A stretch of 62,208 bases of DNA, from assembly GCA_946480015.1 (NCBI GenBank), contig CAMLIL010000023.1:1-62208 (forward strand), read 5' to 3'. Position 1 is the first letter of the stretch. Every line of letters begins with the position of its first letter. Source of the stretch: an uncultured Oxalobacteraceae bacterium (GTDB lineage: Bacteria; Pseudomonadota; Gammaproteobacteria; Burkholderiales; Burkholderiaceae). The notes beneath the pieces were generated by a model, which saw only the letters and a program-made list of their open reading frames with translations, was not told the DNA's origin and searched no databases. Made by a program: the position numbers and the translations under genes. This document shows positions 1 to 8,258 of the stretch, in pieces.

Positions 1-2347
1 GCTGGCGCTGGAGCAGGGCGAAACCGACAAGCTGTGCGAATACGCGCCGCGCCAGCTGCTCGACCTGGTGTTCCAGGTCTTCGGCGACAAGGAAGTGCTG
101 GACGCGTACGACGAAGCCAAGCGCCATCAGCGCGACACCGAAACGGAACTGAAGCGCTTCGAGACCGAGCTGGAAGCCTCGCGCACCAACCTGGAAGGCT
201 TGCGCCTGCGCGTGGCCAACTACCACCAGTGGGAAGACCTGCACAAGGAACGCCGCAACCTGCTGGAAGAAGTGCTGCCGAGCCTGGGCTATCACGAAGC
301 GCGCGAGAAGGCCGCCAACGTCAGCCGCCAGCTGCGCGAAGCGCGCAAGCCGATGGCGCAGGCCGACGGCCAGCTGGTGGAAAAGCGCAATGCGCTGGCC
401 GCGCAGGCGCGCGCACTGACCGAAGCGCAGCAGCAGGAGACCTTGCTGGAGCAGGAAGCCACCGCGCTGGCGAGCCGCCTGTCGCAGCTCAATACCAGGC
501 TCAAGCCGCTCGACAGCCTGCTCGAACAGAAGGAGCGTCTGCACAAGCTGGCTGCCGATTCCGGCGCGGATATCGCCGAAGTGGCCGCCCAGCTGGACGA
601 GAAGGAAGCCGAGCTGGCCCGCCAGCGTCAGGCACGCGACGCGCTGGCCGCGCGCATCGCCACCGACATGTCGACGATTTCGGCGCTGCAGGGCAAGAGC
701 GCGATGCCGGAACCGGAGGCGGTACGCGGCATGCGCCGGGCACTGCGCGATGCCGGCATCCCGCATGCGATGCTGTCCGATATCGTCGAAGTCACCGACG
801 CCAAGTGGCAGGGCGCGGTCGAGGGCGTGCTGGGCGGATACGCGTCGGTGGTGCTGCTCGAGCGCGCCAAGGATGCGCCGGCAGCGTACCGGCTGGCCGA
901 GCAGGAACGCTATCGCCACTTCATCGTGCCCGAATGCGTCGATGCGCCCAACACGAAAGACGGCAGCCTGCTGTCCGTGGTGCGTTTCTCGGCTGCCGCC
1001 CCGTCGTGGCTGATCGACCAGCTGGCCCGCATCGAGCGGGTCGACTCGGTCGATGCGGGGTTCAAGCTGTCCAAGGACGATGAATGGATCACGCCGGACG
1101 CGTACCACCGCGAACGGCGCGGCGGCCGCTCGCTGTTCGTCGAGCCGTCGCGCTACCGCTTTGGCGCGGCCGGCCGTACCCAGCGCATGGAAGCGCTGCA
1201 GAAATCCCTGCCGGCTTTGGAGGCGCAGGAAGACGCGCTGACGATCGCCATCAGCAAGCTGGCCAGCGAAGTGGGCGCCCTCAAGGCGCGCATCGCCGGG
1301 GTGGACGCGGCCAAGGAATTGGCGGCGCGGCAGGCGGAATTTGAAGAAGCGGCGCGCAATATCGCGCCGTTGAAGGCCGAGCGGCTGGAAGTGGGCTCGC
1401 GCCTGGGTGAACTGCAGGCGCTGACCAAGGCGGCGACGGTCACGCGTACGCGCGCCGATACCGTGTGGCAGAACGCGCGCATGGCGCTGGCCGAGGCCGA
1501 AGCCGGCCTGCGGCTGGGCCTCAAGCGCCAGATCGAGCAGCGTGCGGAGCATGCCAGGACGCTGGCCGAACTGCGCCGCACCTGGCGTCATTTGCCGCAC
1601 AGCTGGCGCCGTCCGGCGCGCCGCGCGGCGCTGGTGGCCGAGCATCAGAATAGCCACCAGGTCGACTTGCGCGTGTCCTCGCTCGAACACAGCCTGGCGC
1701 GCGACGACTGGGAACTCGATGCGACGGTGATCGACCAGTATCACCGCCTCAACGAGCAGCTGCAGGGCCGCCAGAGCGAGACCGACGAGCGGCGCTACCA
1801 GAACAACCGCGCGATCGAAGCGACCGCCAATGCGCGCGGCGCCTACATCGAGCGGCTGCGCTACACCATCAAGACCTATGCCAAGAACATCAAGGAACTG
1901 GGCGAACTGGCCGGCATCGATGTGCATGCCGACCCGGTGAAGCTGGAGAACGACGACGTGCAGCTATCGCAGGCCGGCCTGCATGTGCGCTTCAAGTTCG
2001 ACGGCAAGGACCAGATCGGGATGAACGACGGCGAAGCGTCCGGCGGCCAGCAGGTGATGAAGTCGCTGGTGCTGCTGATCGGTTTGTTGAAGTCGGAAGA
2101 CGGCTCGGGTGGCTTCGTGTTCATCGATGAACCGTTTGCGCACCTGGATATCCGCAATATCCAGCTGGTGGGCGAGTTCCTCAAGAATACCGACGCGCAG
2201 TACCTGATGACGACGCCGCTGACGCACAACACCGACGTCTACGATCCATCGGAACTGACGCTCATCACCAGCAAGAAGAAGAAAGACACGCTGTGGGCGC
2301 AGCCGATTTTCGTGCTGCAGCGCCGCGTGGCGCCCAAAGCCGCCTAG
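1..2347 (+). CDS. SMC-like coiled-coil ATPase (5' end outside window)
   Basis: The frame is open from base 2, so the N-terminus with the Walker A motif lies upstream. About 781 residues remain. Visible are a charged coiled coil, a central globular hinge-like part (about residues 240-380 of the fragment), a second coiled coil, and an ABC/SMC head. The head carries a signature stretch (EASGGQQVMKSL) followed by a Walker B strand (GGFVFIDEPFAHLD). This is the architecture of SMC/SbcC-type DNA-handling ATPases; which subfamily cannot be told without the N-terminus. A stretch of about 20 residues encoded near 1570-1632 is unusually rich in Arg and Trp, and the +1 frame there reads more like coiled coil, so two compensating indels are possible. 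The gene is convergent with the next one, with a palindrome between them. Confidence 0.75.
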   Translation, partial: LALEQGETDKLCEYAPRQLLDLVFQVFGDKEVLDAYDEAKRHQRDTETELKRFETELEASRTNLEGLRLRVANYHQWEDLHKERRNLLEEVLPSLGYHEAREKAANVSRQLREARKPMAQADGQLVEKRNALAAQARALTEAQQQETLLEQEATALASRLSQLNTRLKPLDSLLEQKERLHKLAADSGADIAEVAAQLDEKEAELARQRQARDALAARIATDMSTISALQGKSAMPEPEAVRGMRRALRDAGIPHAMLSDIVEVTDAKWQGAVEGVLGGYASVVLLERAKDAPAAYRLAEQERYRHFIVPECVDAPNTKDGSLLSVVRFSAAAPSWLIDQLARIERVDSVDAGFKLSKDDEWITPDAYHRERRGGRSLFVEPSRYRFGAAGRTQRMEALQKSLPALEAQEDALTIAISKLASEVGALKARIAGVDAAKELAARQAEFEEAARNIAPLKAERLEVGSRLGELQALTKAATVTRTRADTVWQNARMALAEAEAGLRLGLKRQIEQRAEHARTLAELRRTWRHLPHSWRRPARRAALVAEHQNSHQVDLRVSSLEHSLARDDWELDATVIDQYHRLNEQLQGRQSETDERRYQNNRAIEATANARGAYIERLRYTIKTYAKNIKELGELAGIDVHADPVKLENDDVQLSQAGLHVRFKFDGKDQIGMNDGEASGGQQVMKSLVLLIGLLKSEDGSGGFVFIDEPFAHLDIRNIQLVGEFLKNTDAQYLMTTPLTHNTDVYDPSELTLITSKKKKDTLWAQPIFVLQRRVAPKAA

Positions 2348-2373
2348 GTCGTCCTCGCGAACGCGAGAACGAC
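2348..2373. repeat. REP-like palindrome, copy 1
   Basis: A 26-bp near-perfect palindrome (GTCGTCCTCGCG, 2-bp centre, then its complement with one mismatch) starts directly after the stop of the ATPase gene and ends 3 bp before the stop of the convergent membrane-protein gene. Similar palindromes lie at 25811-25837 and 59407-59432, also between convergent genes. There is no T-run, so it is not a classical intrinsic terminator, although it could act as a bidirectional 3' structure. Confidence 0.6.
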
Positions 2374-2376
2374 GAA

Positions 2377-2877
2377 TCAGCCGCGCAGCACCTCGCGCGT
2401 CATGGCGCGCCGCCAGCGGATCAGGCCTGCGGAGTACATGCCGAAGTAGCCGCCCAGCAGCCCCACCATCAGCATGGTGATGGGGCTGTCGGTGAAGGTG
2501 TTCCCCGGCGCTCCCCGGTCCATGTATAGCCCGATCCCGATCTGCATGACGCGCGCGAAGAACAGCATCGCCACGACCATGCCGATGCGCGCCGGCGGCG
2601 TGAAGAACAAGGTGAGCTTGTCGAAGCGCGTCTTGCGCAGTCCGTACAATCCCAGCCCGATGCCAGCCCCCAGCCCCATCACCAGCGCGGCCAGCTGAAC
2701 CGGACGCGTGGCCACTTTCGACGCGGCCACCAGCACCATCGCCGTAAATACCAGCACACCCGTGTAATGGCGCGACAGGATCGAACGCTGGCTTTTCATC
2801 ATCCCCTTGACGCGCAAATACACGCGCCAGACCAGCACGGGAGCCAAGACTATGAGGGCGAGCGTTGTTATATTCAT
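2377..2877 (-). CDS. Small integral membrane protein, unknown function
   Basis: The protein has 166 residues with about four or five hydrophobic membrane segments: an N-terminal one just after the start (MNITTLALIVLAPVL), others around residues 40-60, 65-85 and 100-120, and one near 140-160. The ATG at 2877 is preferred to an upstream in-frame ATG six codons earlier because translation from it begins directly with the first membrane helix. Basic loops (RKTRFDK, RWRRAMTREVLRG) suggest cytoplasmic faces. I do not recognise the family with certainty; a CcdC/DUF1453-like protein is a loose possibility. It diverges from the S9 peptidase gene and converges with the ATPase gene. Confidence 0.7.
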   Translation of the reverse strand: MNITTLALIVLAPVLVWRVYLRVKGMMKSQRSILSRHYTGVLVFTAMVLVAASKVATRPVQLAALVMGLGAGIGLGLYGLRKTRFDKLTLFFTPPARIGMVVAMLFFARVMQIGIGLYMDRGAPGNTFTDSPITMLMVGLLGGYFGMYSAGLIRWRRAMTREVLRG

Positions 2878-3003
2878 CTTCGATTCAGCCGGCAAACGGA
2901 ACGCGCATTGTAAACCACCGCTGCCGGGGCACGCGCGTACGCGTCCGTTTGACTTTCACCTGCGAAATGCGCACCATGGGGCATCTTTCTTGTTGAGGCC
3001 CTG

Positions 3004-5451
3004 ATGCAGACCAGTGTTCCCGCCGCGCCCGTGACACGTGCCCTGTTCGCATCGCCCCATGCGAACGCCCAATACCAGCTGCCGCCCGAACCGCTGCAGG
3101 CCATCGTCGACGCGGCCCGCCCGCCCGCGCTGGCGCTCTCGCCGCAGCGCAATCTGGCCGCGATGATCGATACGCCGGCCCTGCCCAGCATTGCCGAGGT
3201 GGCGCAGCCGGAGCTGAAACTGGCCGGCTTGCGCATCAATCCCCGCACCTACTCGCCCAGCCGTTTTTCGTTCGGCAGCGGCTTGAGCATCCTGAACATC
3301 GACACGCGCAAGCAGACCGCGCTGGACGGTCTGCCCAAGCCGCTGCGGCTGGTCTCGAGCGCATGGTCGCCGGACCAGCGCTACCTCGCATTCACGCACA
3401 TGGCGTATGCCGCCAAGGGCGGCGGCGGAGCGGTCGAACTGTGGCTGGTCGACGTGGCGGCGGCCAGCGCCAGGCGCCTGACCACCCGTCCGCTGGCGTA
3501 TATCTCCGGGGGCGGCTTCGGCTGGCTGCCGAATGCGTCCGGACTGCTGGTGTATCTGAAGCCGTCCGCCGCGGCACGCGCACCGCAGGGAACCGGCGTA
3601 CCCAGCGGCCCGAGCGTGCAGGACAGCGGCGAGAGCGCGCGTACGCGTCAGCTGCGCACCTACGCCGACCTGCTCAAGAACGAGGAGGACGCGCGCCTGT
3701 TCGAGCACTACGCCACCACCCAGCTGGCGCTGGTGGACCTGCACGGCAAAGTGAAAAAGCTGGGCGCGCCGGATATGTTCATTGGCGCCTCGGTGGCGCC
3801 GGGCGGGCAGTACATCCTCACCCAGACGCTGCAACGGCCGTTCTCGTACATCGTGCCGGCGTCCTCGTTTGCGCGCCGCATCGATGTGCGCGACCTGTCG
3901 GGCAAGGCGGTGCACCTGGTGGCCAACCGGCCGCTGGAAGAGGGGCTGCCGCCGGGGAACGACGCGGTCTCGCCCGGCGTGCGTCATGTCGGCTGGCGCG
4001 GCGACGCGCCGGCCACCCTGGTCTGGGCCGAGGCGCAGGATGGCGGCGACCCGGCCGTGGCGGTGGATGTGCGCGATATCGTCTACTGCCAGCGCGCACC
4101 CTTTACGGAAGCGCCACAGGTGCTGGCCCGGCTCGGCTCGCGCTACAGCGAAGCCCTGTGGGGCCGCGGCGACCTGGCCCTGATCACCGAAGCCTGGTAC
4201 AAGACCCGCACCGTCAAGACCTGGCGGGTGCGGCCGGACGATCCGCAAAGCGAGCCGGAACCGGTGTTCGCGTTTTCGGACGAGGACCGCTACAACCATC
4301 CGGGCGAGCCGGTTACGATGTCCGATGGCGCGGGGCGCCAGCGCCTCCTGATCGGACCGGACGACAGTATCCTGCTGGACGGCCATGGCGCCTCGGAAGA
4401 CGGGGACCGCCCGTTTCTGGACCGTTTCAGCCTGGTCAGCAAGACCCGGCAGCGCCTGTTCCAGAGCGCCGCGCCGTATTACGAAAACGTGGTCGCGGTG
4501 CTGGCGCCGGACGGCACCCGCATCCTGACCACGCGCGAGACGCCGGCCGAACGCCCCAATTTTTATATCCGCGACCTGAATCTGGACGCGCACGCGCAGC
4601 TCACGGCACTGACGAACTTCCCGCATCCGACGCCGCAGCTGAAGGATGTGCAGAAGGAGCAGATCCGCTACCAGCGTGCCGATGGGGTCGATCTGACCGC
4701 GACCCTGATGCTGCCGGCCGGGTATGAGCCCGCGCGCGACGGTCCGCTGCCGCTGCTGATGTGGGCCTATCCGCAGGAGTTCAAGAGCGCCAGCGCGGCC
4801 AGCCAGACCACCGGCTCGCCGTACCGCTTCAATGCGATCAGCTTCTGGGGACCGGCGCCGATGCTGGCGATGGGCTACGCGGTGCTGGACAATCCATCGA
4901 TGCCGATCGTCGGCGTGGGAGAGGCCGAACCGAACGATACCTATCTGGACCAGCTGGTGGCCAGTGCCGAAGCGGCGGTGGACGAAGTGGTGCGGCGCGG
5001 CGTGGCCGAGCGCCATCGCATCGCGGTGGGAGGCCATTCCTATGGCGCTTTCATGACCGGCAACCTGCTGGCGCACACGCGCCTGTTCAAGGCCGGCATC
5101 GCGCGCAGCGGCGCCTACAACCGCACGCTGACGCCGTTCGGCTTCCAGTCCGAGGAGCGGCAGTTCTGGAATGCCAAGGATGTGTATCAAACGATGTCGC
5201 CGTTTAATAACGCCGACAGGATCAAGGATGCCATGCTGCTGATCCACGGCGAGCAGGACAACAACTCCGGCACCTTTCCGATCCAGAGCGAGCGCATGTT
5301 CCAGGCCATCAAGGGGCTGGGCGGCACGGCGCGGCTGGTGATGCTGCCCAACGAAAGCCACGCTTACCGGGCGCGCGAGTCGATCATGCATATGCTGTAC
5401 GAGACCAATGCATGGCTGGACAAGTACGTCAAACACGCCAAACCCCCGTGA
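3004..5451 (+). CDS. S9 prolyl-oligopeptidase-family serine peptidase
   Basis: The 815-residue protein has a beta-propeller-like N-terminal two thirds and a C-terminal alpha/beta-hydrolase domain. The nucleophile elbow is GGHSYGAF (about residue 679). The acid is expected in the LLIHGEQDNNSG strand and the catalytic His in NESHAYR near residue 786. The order Ser-Asp-His and the overall length fit S9 peptidases of the glutamyl-endopeptidase-like group, which are usually exported. No good signal peptide precedes the QYQLPPEP start of the conserved part; the sequence SPHANA-Q could be a relic cleavage site. No alternative ATG, GTG or TTG lies upstream before an in-frame stop at 2950-2952. Substrate unknown. 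Confidence 0.9.
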   Translation: MQTSVPAAPVTRALFASPHANAQYQLPPEPLQAIVDAARPPALALSPQRNLAAMIDTPALPSIAEVAQPELKLAGLRINPRTYSPSRFSFGSGLSILNIDTRKQTALDGLPKPLRLVSSAWSPDQRYLAFTHMAYAAKGGGGAVELWLVDVAAASARRLTTRPLAYISGGGFGWLPNASGLLVYLKPSAAARAPQGTGVPSGPSVQDSGESARTRQLRTYADLLKNEEDARLFEHYATTQLALVDLHGKVKKLGAPDMFIGASVAPGGQYILTQTLQRPFSYIVPASSFARRIDVRDLSGKAVHLVANRPLEEGLPPGNDAVSPGVRHVGWRGDAPATLVWAEAQDGGDPAVAVDVRDIVYCQRAPFTEAPQVLARLGSRYSEALWGRGDLALITEAWYKTRTVKTWRVRPDDPQSEPEPVFAFSDEDRYNHPGEPVTMSDGAGRQRLLIGPDDSILLDGHGASEDGDRPFLDRFSLVSKTRQRLFQSAAPYYENVVAVLAPDGTRILTTRETPAERPNFYIRDLNLDAHAQLTALTNFPHPTPQLKDVQKEQIRYQRADGVDLTATLMLPAGYEPARDGPLPLLMWAYPQEFKSASAASQTTGSPYRFNAISFWGPAPMLAMGYAVLDNPSMPIVGVGEAEPNDTYLDQLVASAEAAVDEVVRRGVAERHRIAVGGHSYGAFMTGNLLAHTRLFKAGIARSGAYNRTLTPFGFQSEERQFWNAKDVYQTMSPFNNADRIKDAMLLIHGEQDNNSGTFPIQSERMFQAIKGLGGTARLVMLPNESHAYRARESIMHMLYETNAWLDKYVKHAKPP

Positions 5452-5541
5452 ACCGATCGGGCCATCATGCAGACCGTCGACGGATTTATGCAACATGGCC
5501 TGGTTCGCCGCAGCCGTCGTTCGCTTCGCTAGGGCTGTCCA

Positions 5542-5568
5542 AACGGCATCTCCGCTTTGCCGTTCTTT
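5542..5568 (+). terminator. Possible weak terminator after the S9 peptidase
   Basis: A 6-bp stem (AACGGC/GCCGTT) with an 11-nt loop is followed by CTTT. The T-run is short, so efficiency is doubtful. Confidence 0.35.
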
Positions 5569-5580
5569 AATGTCCGCAAT

Positions 5581-5632
5581 CTTTCCTATAAGAAAAATTC
5601 GAATAGGAAAGTCCAGGCAATGTGGTTATAAT
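5581..5632 (+). promoter_or_regulatory. Candidate promoter with 9-bp inverted repeat for the receptor/YfiR operon
   Basis: A perfect inverted repeat, CTTTCCTAT at 5581-5589 and ATAGGAAAG at 5603-5611, lies just upstream of a consensus -10 hexamer TATAAT at 5627-5632. Its right arm covers the expected -35 position, and no good -35 hexamer is visible, so the repeat may be an activator or repressor site. Transcription would begin near 5639 and leave a leader of about 95 nt before the GTG start of the receptor gene. This is the only AT-rich patch in the 282-bp gap. Confidence 0.5.
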
Positions 5633-5733
5633 TTCTTCATCCGTGGCCACAATGGTAAGTCCGTGGTGCGTGTTCTGGACAAGGCGCCGCCTGGCGATGG
5701 GCGGCGAAAGATACGGCAACCGCGAGGGGCGCT

Positions 5734-7668
5734 GTGGTGAGAAAAGCTGGCATTTCACGGGCATTATTTGTTGCAACGGTGTTGGGCGCAGCGTCGGCAC
5801 GTGCCGAGGTATCGTACGCCAGTTCCATCGCCGACATGTCGCTGGAACAGCTCAACGATGTCATCGTGACATCCGTGTCGCGCCAGGAAGAACGGCTCGG
5901 CAACACGGCTGCCTCCGTCTTCGTCATCAGCGCCCGCGATATCCGGCGCAGCGGCGCGCAGTCGCTGCCCGAGGCGTTGCGGCTGGCGCCCAATCTGCAG
6001 GTGGCCCAGGTTGATGCGCGCAACTGGGCCATTACCGCGCGCGGCTTCAACAGTCCCTTCGAGAACAAATTGTTGGTCCTGATCGATGGCCGCAGCATCT
6101 ACAGCCCGCTGTTTTCCGGCGTGTTCTGGGATGCCCAGGATGTGGTGATGGAAGACGTTGAACGCATTGAAGTGATCAGTGGGCCCGGCGCCACGATCTG
6201 GGGCGCCAACGCAGTCAACGGCGTCATCAATGTCATCAGACGCTCGTCGGCCGACACCCAGGGTGGTCAGCTCAGCGCCAGCGGCGGCCCTCAGGAATAC
6301 AACGGCTCCCTGCGCTACGGCGGGACGTTGCCCAAAGGCGGCACCTATCGCGTGTATGGAAAATACCAGCAACTGGACAATACCCTTACCGCCACCGGAC
6401 TGGACACCAATACCGGCATGCACCGCGCCCAGGCCGGCTTTCGCGCCGACTGGGACCTGCCCGATGGCGCCCTGAGCCTGTCCGGCGACGGCTACCATGG
6501 GGAGTTGGGCCAGCTCGCCGCCTTGCCGGTGCAAATCTCGGGCGCCAATCTGCTGGGCCGGCTAACCCGCAAGCTGTCGCCCGTTGCCGATCTGCGCTTG
6601 CAGATCATTGTGGACCACATCGCGCGCAACCAGCCCGGCGCCTTCGTCGAGCGCCTGTCCACGCTCGACCTGGAAGCCCAGCACGACCTGCGCCTGGGCG
6701 AACATAACGTGCTGACATGGGGCGCCGGTTATCGCCAAAGCTGGGACCGGGTGACCAATTCGCCCGGGCTCGGCTTCCTGCCCGGCGACGTGCAACTGCA
6801 TTGGGCCAATCTGTTCGTGCAGGACGAATACGCCGTCACGCCGGCCCTCAAGCTCACCGCCGGCGCCAAGGCCGAGCACAACAGCTATACCGGCGCCGAG
6901 TACCTGCCCAGTCTGCGCCTGGCGTGGATGCCGGCGCCAGGCCAATTGTTCTGGAGCAGTCTGGCCCGCACGGTGCGCGCGCCGTCGCGCTTTGACCGCG
7001 ACCTGCACACGCCGAGCGCGCCGCTCGCCCTGGACGGCCGCACCTTCTATGTGATTGGCGGCGGCCCCGACTTCCAGTCCGAGGTAGCCAAGGCGATCGA
7101 GTTCGGCTACCGTGCCCAGCCGACACCGGCGCTATCCTACTCGATGACGGCCTTCTACAGCCGCTACGACAAATTACGCACCCTGGAGCCGCAAACCAGC
7201 CCGACGGCGCCGGCGCTGGCCGAATTCCAGAACCTGGGGGAGGGCCGTACGCGCGGCATCGAGCTATGGGGCAACTGGCAGGCAGCGCCGGCGTGGCGGC
7301 TGAACGCCGGCCTGGTGCTGCAGGATGTGCGTATCGATCCGCTTCCGGGCAGCCACGACCTCAGCGCCGCCATGGACAACCTGACCACCAATGACCCCAA
7401 GCGCCACTGGCTGCTGCGCGCCACCCACGAACTGACCGACAACAGCGTGCTGGACCTGACGCTGCGCTACACGGGGGCGCTGCCGCAGCCCGCCGTGCCG
7501 GCGTATTACGAGCTGGACGGACAGTGGCTGTGGAAACCACACCCGAAAATGGACGTGGCGCTGATCGGGCGCAACCTGCTGCATCGTTCCCATCCGGAAT
7601 TTGCCGCCTATCCGGGGCGCAGCGTGTTCGAGCGCAGCGCGCTGCTCAAGCTGACGGTGCGTTTTTAG
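5734..7668 (+). CDS. TonB-dependent receptor of a YfiR-linked signalling operon
   Basis: The 644-residue outer-membrane protein starts with a GTG (two GTG codons in tandem, preceded by GAGGGG) and a signal peptide (ALFVATVLGAASARA). A plug domain (about residues 45-155) contains SVFVISARDIRRSG and WAITARGFNS, followed by VERIEVISGPGATIWGANA, a classic plug signature. A beta-barrel ends in the aromatic LLKLTVRF. The length is typical of compact CirA/BtuB-like receptors. The YfiR gene starts 2 nt after the stop, so the receptor belongs to a signalling operon instead of a metabolic one. Ligand unknown; receptors with this plug type bind siderophores, vitamins or small peptides. It may sense or import the molecule that the downstream relay reports. 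Confidence 0.93.
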   Translation: MVRKAGISRALFVATVLGAASARAEVSYASSIADMSLEQLNDVIVTSVSRQEERLGNTAASVFVISARDIRRSGAQSLPEALRLAPNLQVAQVDARNWAITARGFNSPFENKLLVLIDGRSIYSPLFSGVFWDAQDVVMEDVERIEVISGPGATIWGANAVNGVINVIRRSSADTQGGQLSASGGPQEYNGSLRYGGTLPKGGTYRVYGKYQQLDNTLTATGLDTNTGMHRAQAGFRADWDLPDGALSLSGDGYHGELGQLAALPVQISGANLLGRLTRKLSPVADLRLQIIVDHIARNQPGAFVERLSTLDLEAQHDLRLGEHNVLTWGAGYRQSWDRVTNSPGLGFLPGDVQLHWANLFVQDEYAVTPALKLTAGAKAEHNSYTGAEYLPSLRLAWMPAPGQLFWSSLARTVRAPSRFDRDLHTPSAPLALDGRTFYVIGGGPDFQSEVAKAIEFGYRAQPTPALSYSMTAFYSRYDKLRTLEPQTSPTAPALAEFQNLGEGRTRGIELWGNWQAAPAWRLNAGLVLQDVRIDPLPGSHDLSAAMDNLTTNDPKRHWLLRATHELTDNSVLDLTLRYTGALPQPAVPAYYELDGQWLWKPHPKMDVALIGRNLLHRSHPEFAAYPGRSVFERSALLKLTVRF

Positions 7669-7670
7669 GC

Positions 7671-8258
7671 GTGGTGACGGTCGCCGTGCCAGCGGGCAGA
7701 CGCTGCGGCATCCTGGCCGCGCTGCTGTGCTGCACGCTCCTGTCCGCGCCATCGGCGGCGCCGGCGGCCGGCGAGGCCAGCGCGAACGGGGTCGCGGCCC
7801 AAGTGAAGGCGGCCTATATCTACCGTTTCGCCGAACACATCGAGTGGCCAGCGGCGGCCTTCGCCGACCAGGCCGCGCCGCTGGCCATCGGCGTGGTCGG
7901 CGCCGAACCGGTGGCCGCCGAACTGAACCAGCTACGCCTGACCCGCCAGATCAAGGGCCGCGCGGTGACCGTGCGCACGATACGGCCGGGCGAATCCGCC
8001 GGCGGCATCCAGCTGCTGTATGTCGGCGCACTGGACGGCGCGCGCCTGAAGCGGACGCTGGACGCCGCGCAGACCCAGGGCGTGCTGTCCATCACCGACG
8101 GCGACGGCACGCTGGCCGCCGGCAGCGTGATCAGCTTCGTGCAGGTCGACAACCGGATCCGGTTTGACGTTTCAATCGCGCACGCCGAGCGCAACGGCTT
8201 GAAGATCAGCGTCAGACTGCTGGCCGTGGCGCATAAAATCGAGGGAGGAAGACCATGA
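7671..8258 (+). CDS. YfiR-domain (DUF4154) periplasmic protein
   Basis: About 195 residues: an N-terminal hydrophobic signal segment (GILAALLCCTLLSAPSAAPA) and a single YfiR domain, recognisable from VKAAYIYRFAEHIEWP, IGVVGAEPV and the closing ISVRLLAVAHKI. In Pseudomonas, YfiR is the periplasmic repressor of the CHASE8 diguanylate cyclase YfiN. Here the next gene also has a CHASE8 sensor but a kinase output, so YfiR is inferred to gate that kinase. The start is taken as GTG 7671, two bases after the receptor stop; GTG 7674 or 7686 are alternatives. The mature part contains no cysteine, whereas the Pseudomonas protein is known to rely on disulfides. The stop overlaps the next ATG (ATGA). Confidence 0.88.
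   Translation: MVTVAVPAGRRCGILAALLCCTLLSAPSAAPAAGEASANGVAAQVKAAYIYRFAEHIEWPAAAFADQAAPLAIGVVGAEPVAAELNQLRLTRQIKGRAVTVRTIRPGESAGGIQLLYVGALDGARLKRTLDAAQTQGVLSITDGDGTLAAGSVISFVQVDNRIRFDVSIAHAERNGLKISVRLLAVAHKIEGGRP

Noticed and set aside
5640..5733. Possible riboswitch in the leader of the receptor/YfiR operon
   Set aside because: The leader is about 95 nt, but I find no match to cobalamin, c-di-GMP, TPP or SAM riboswitch cores.
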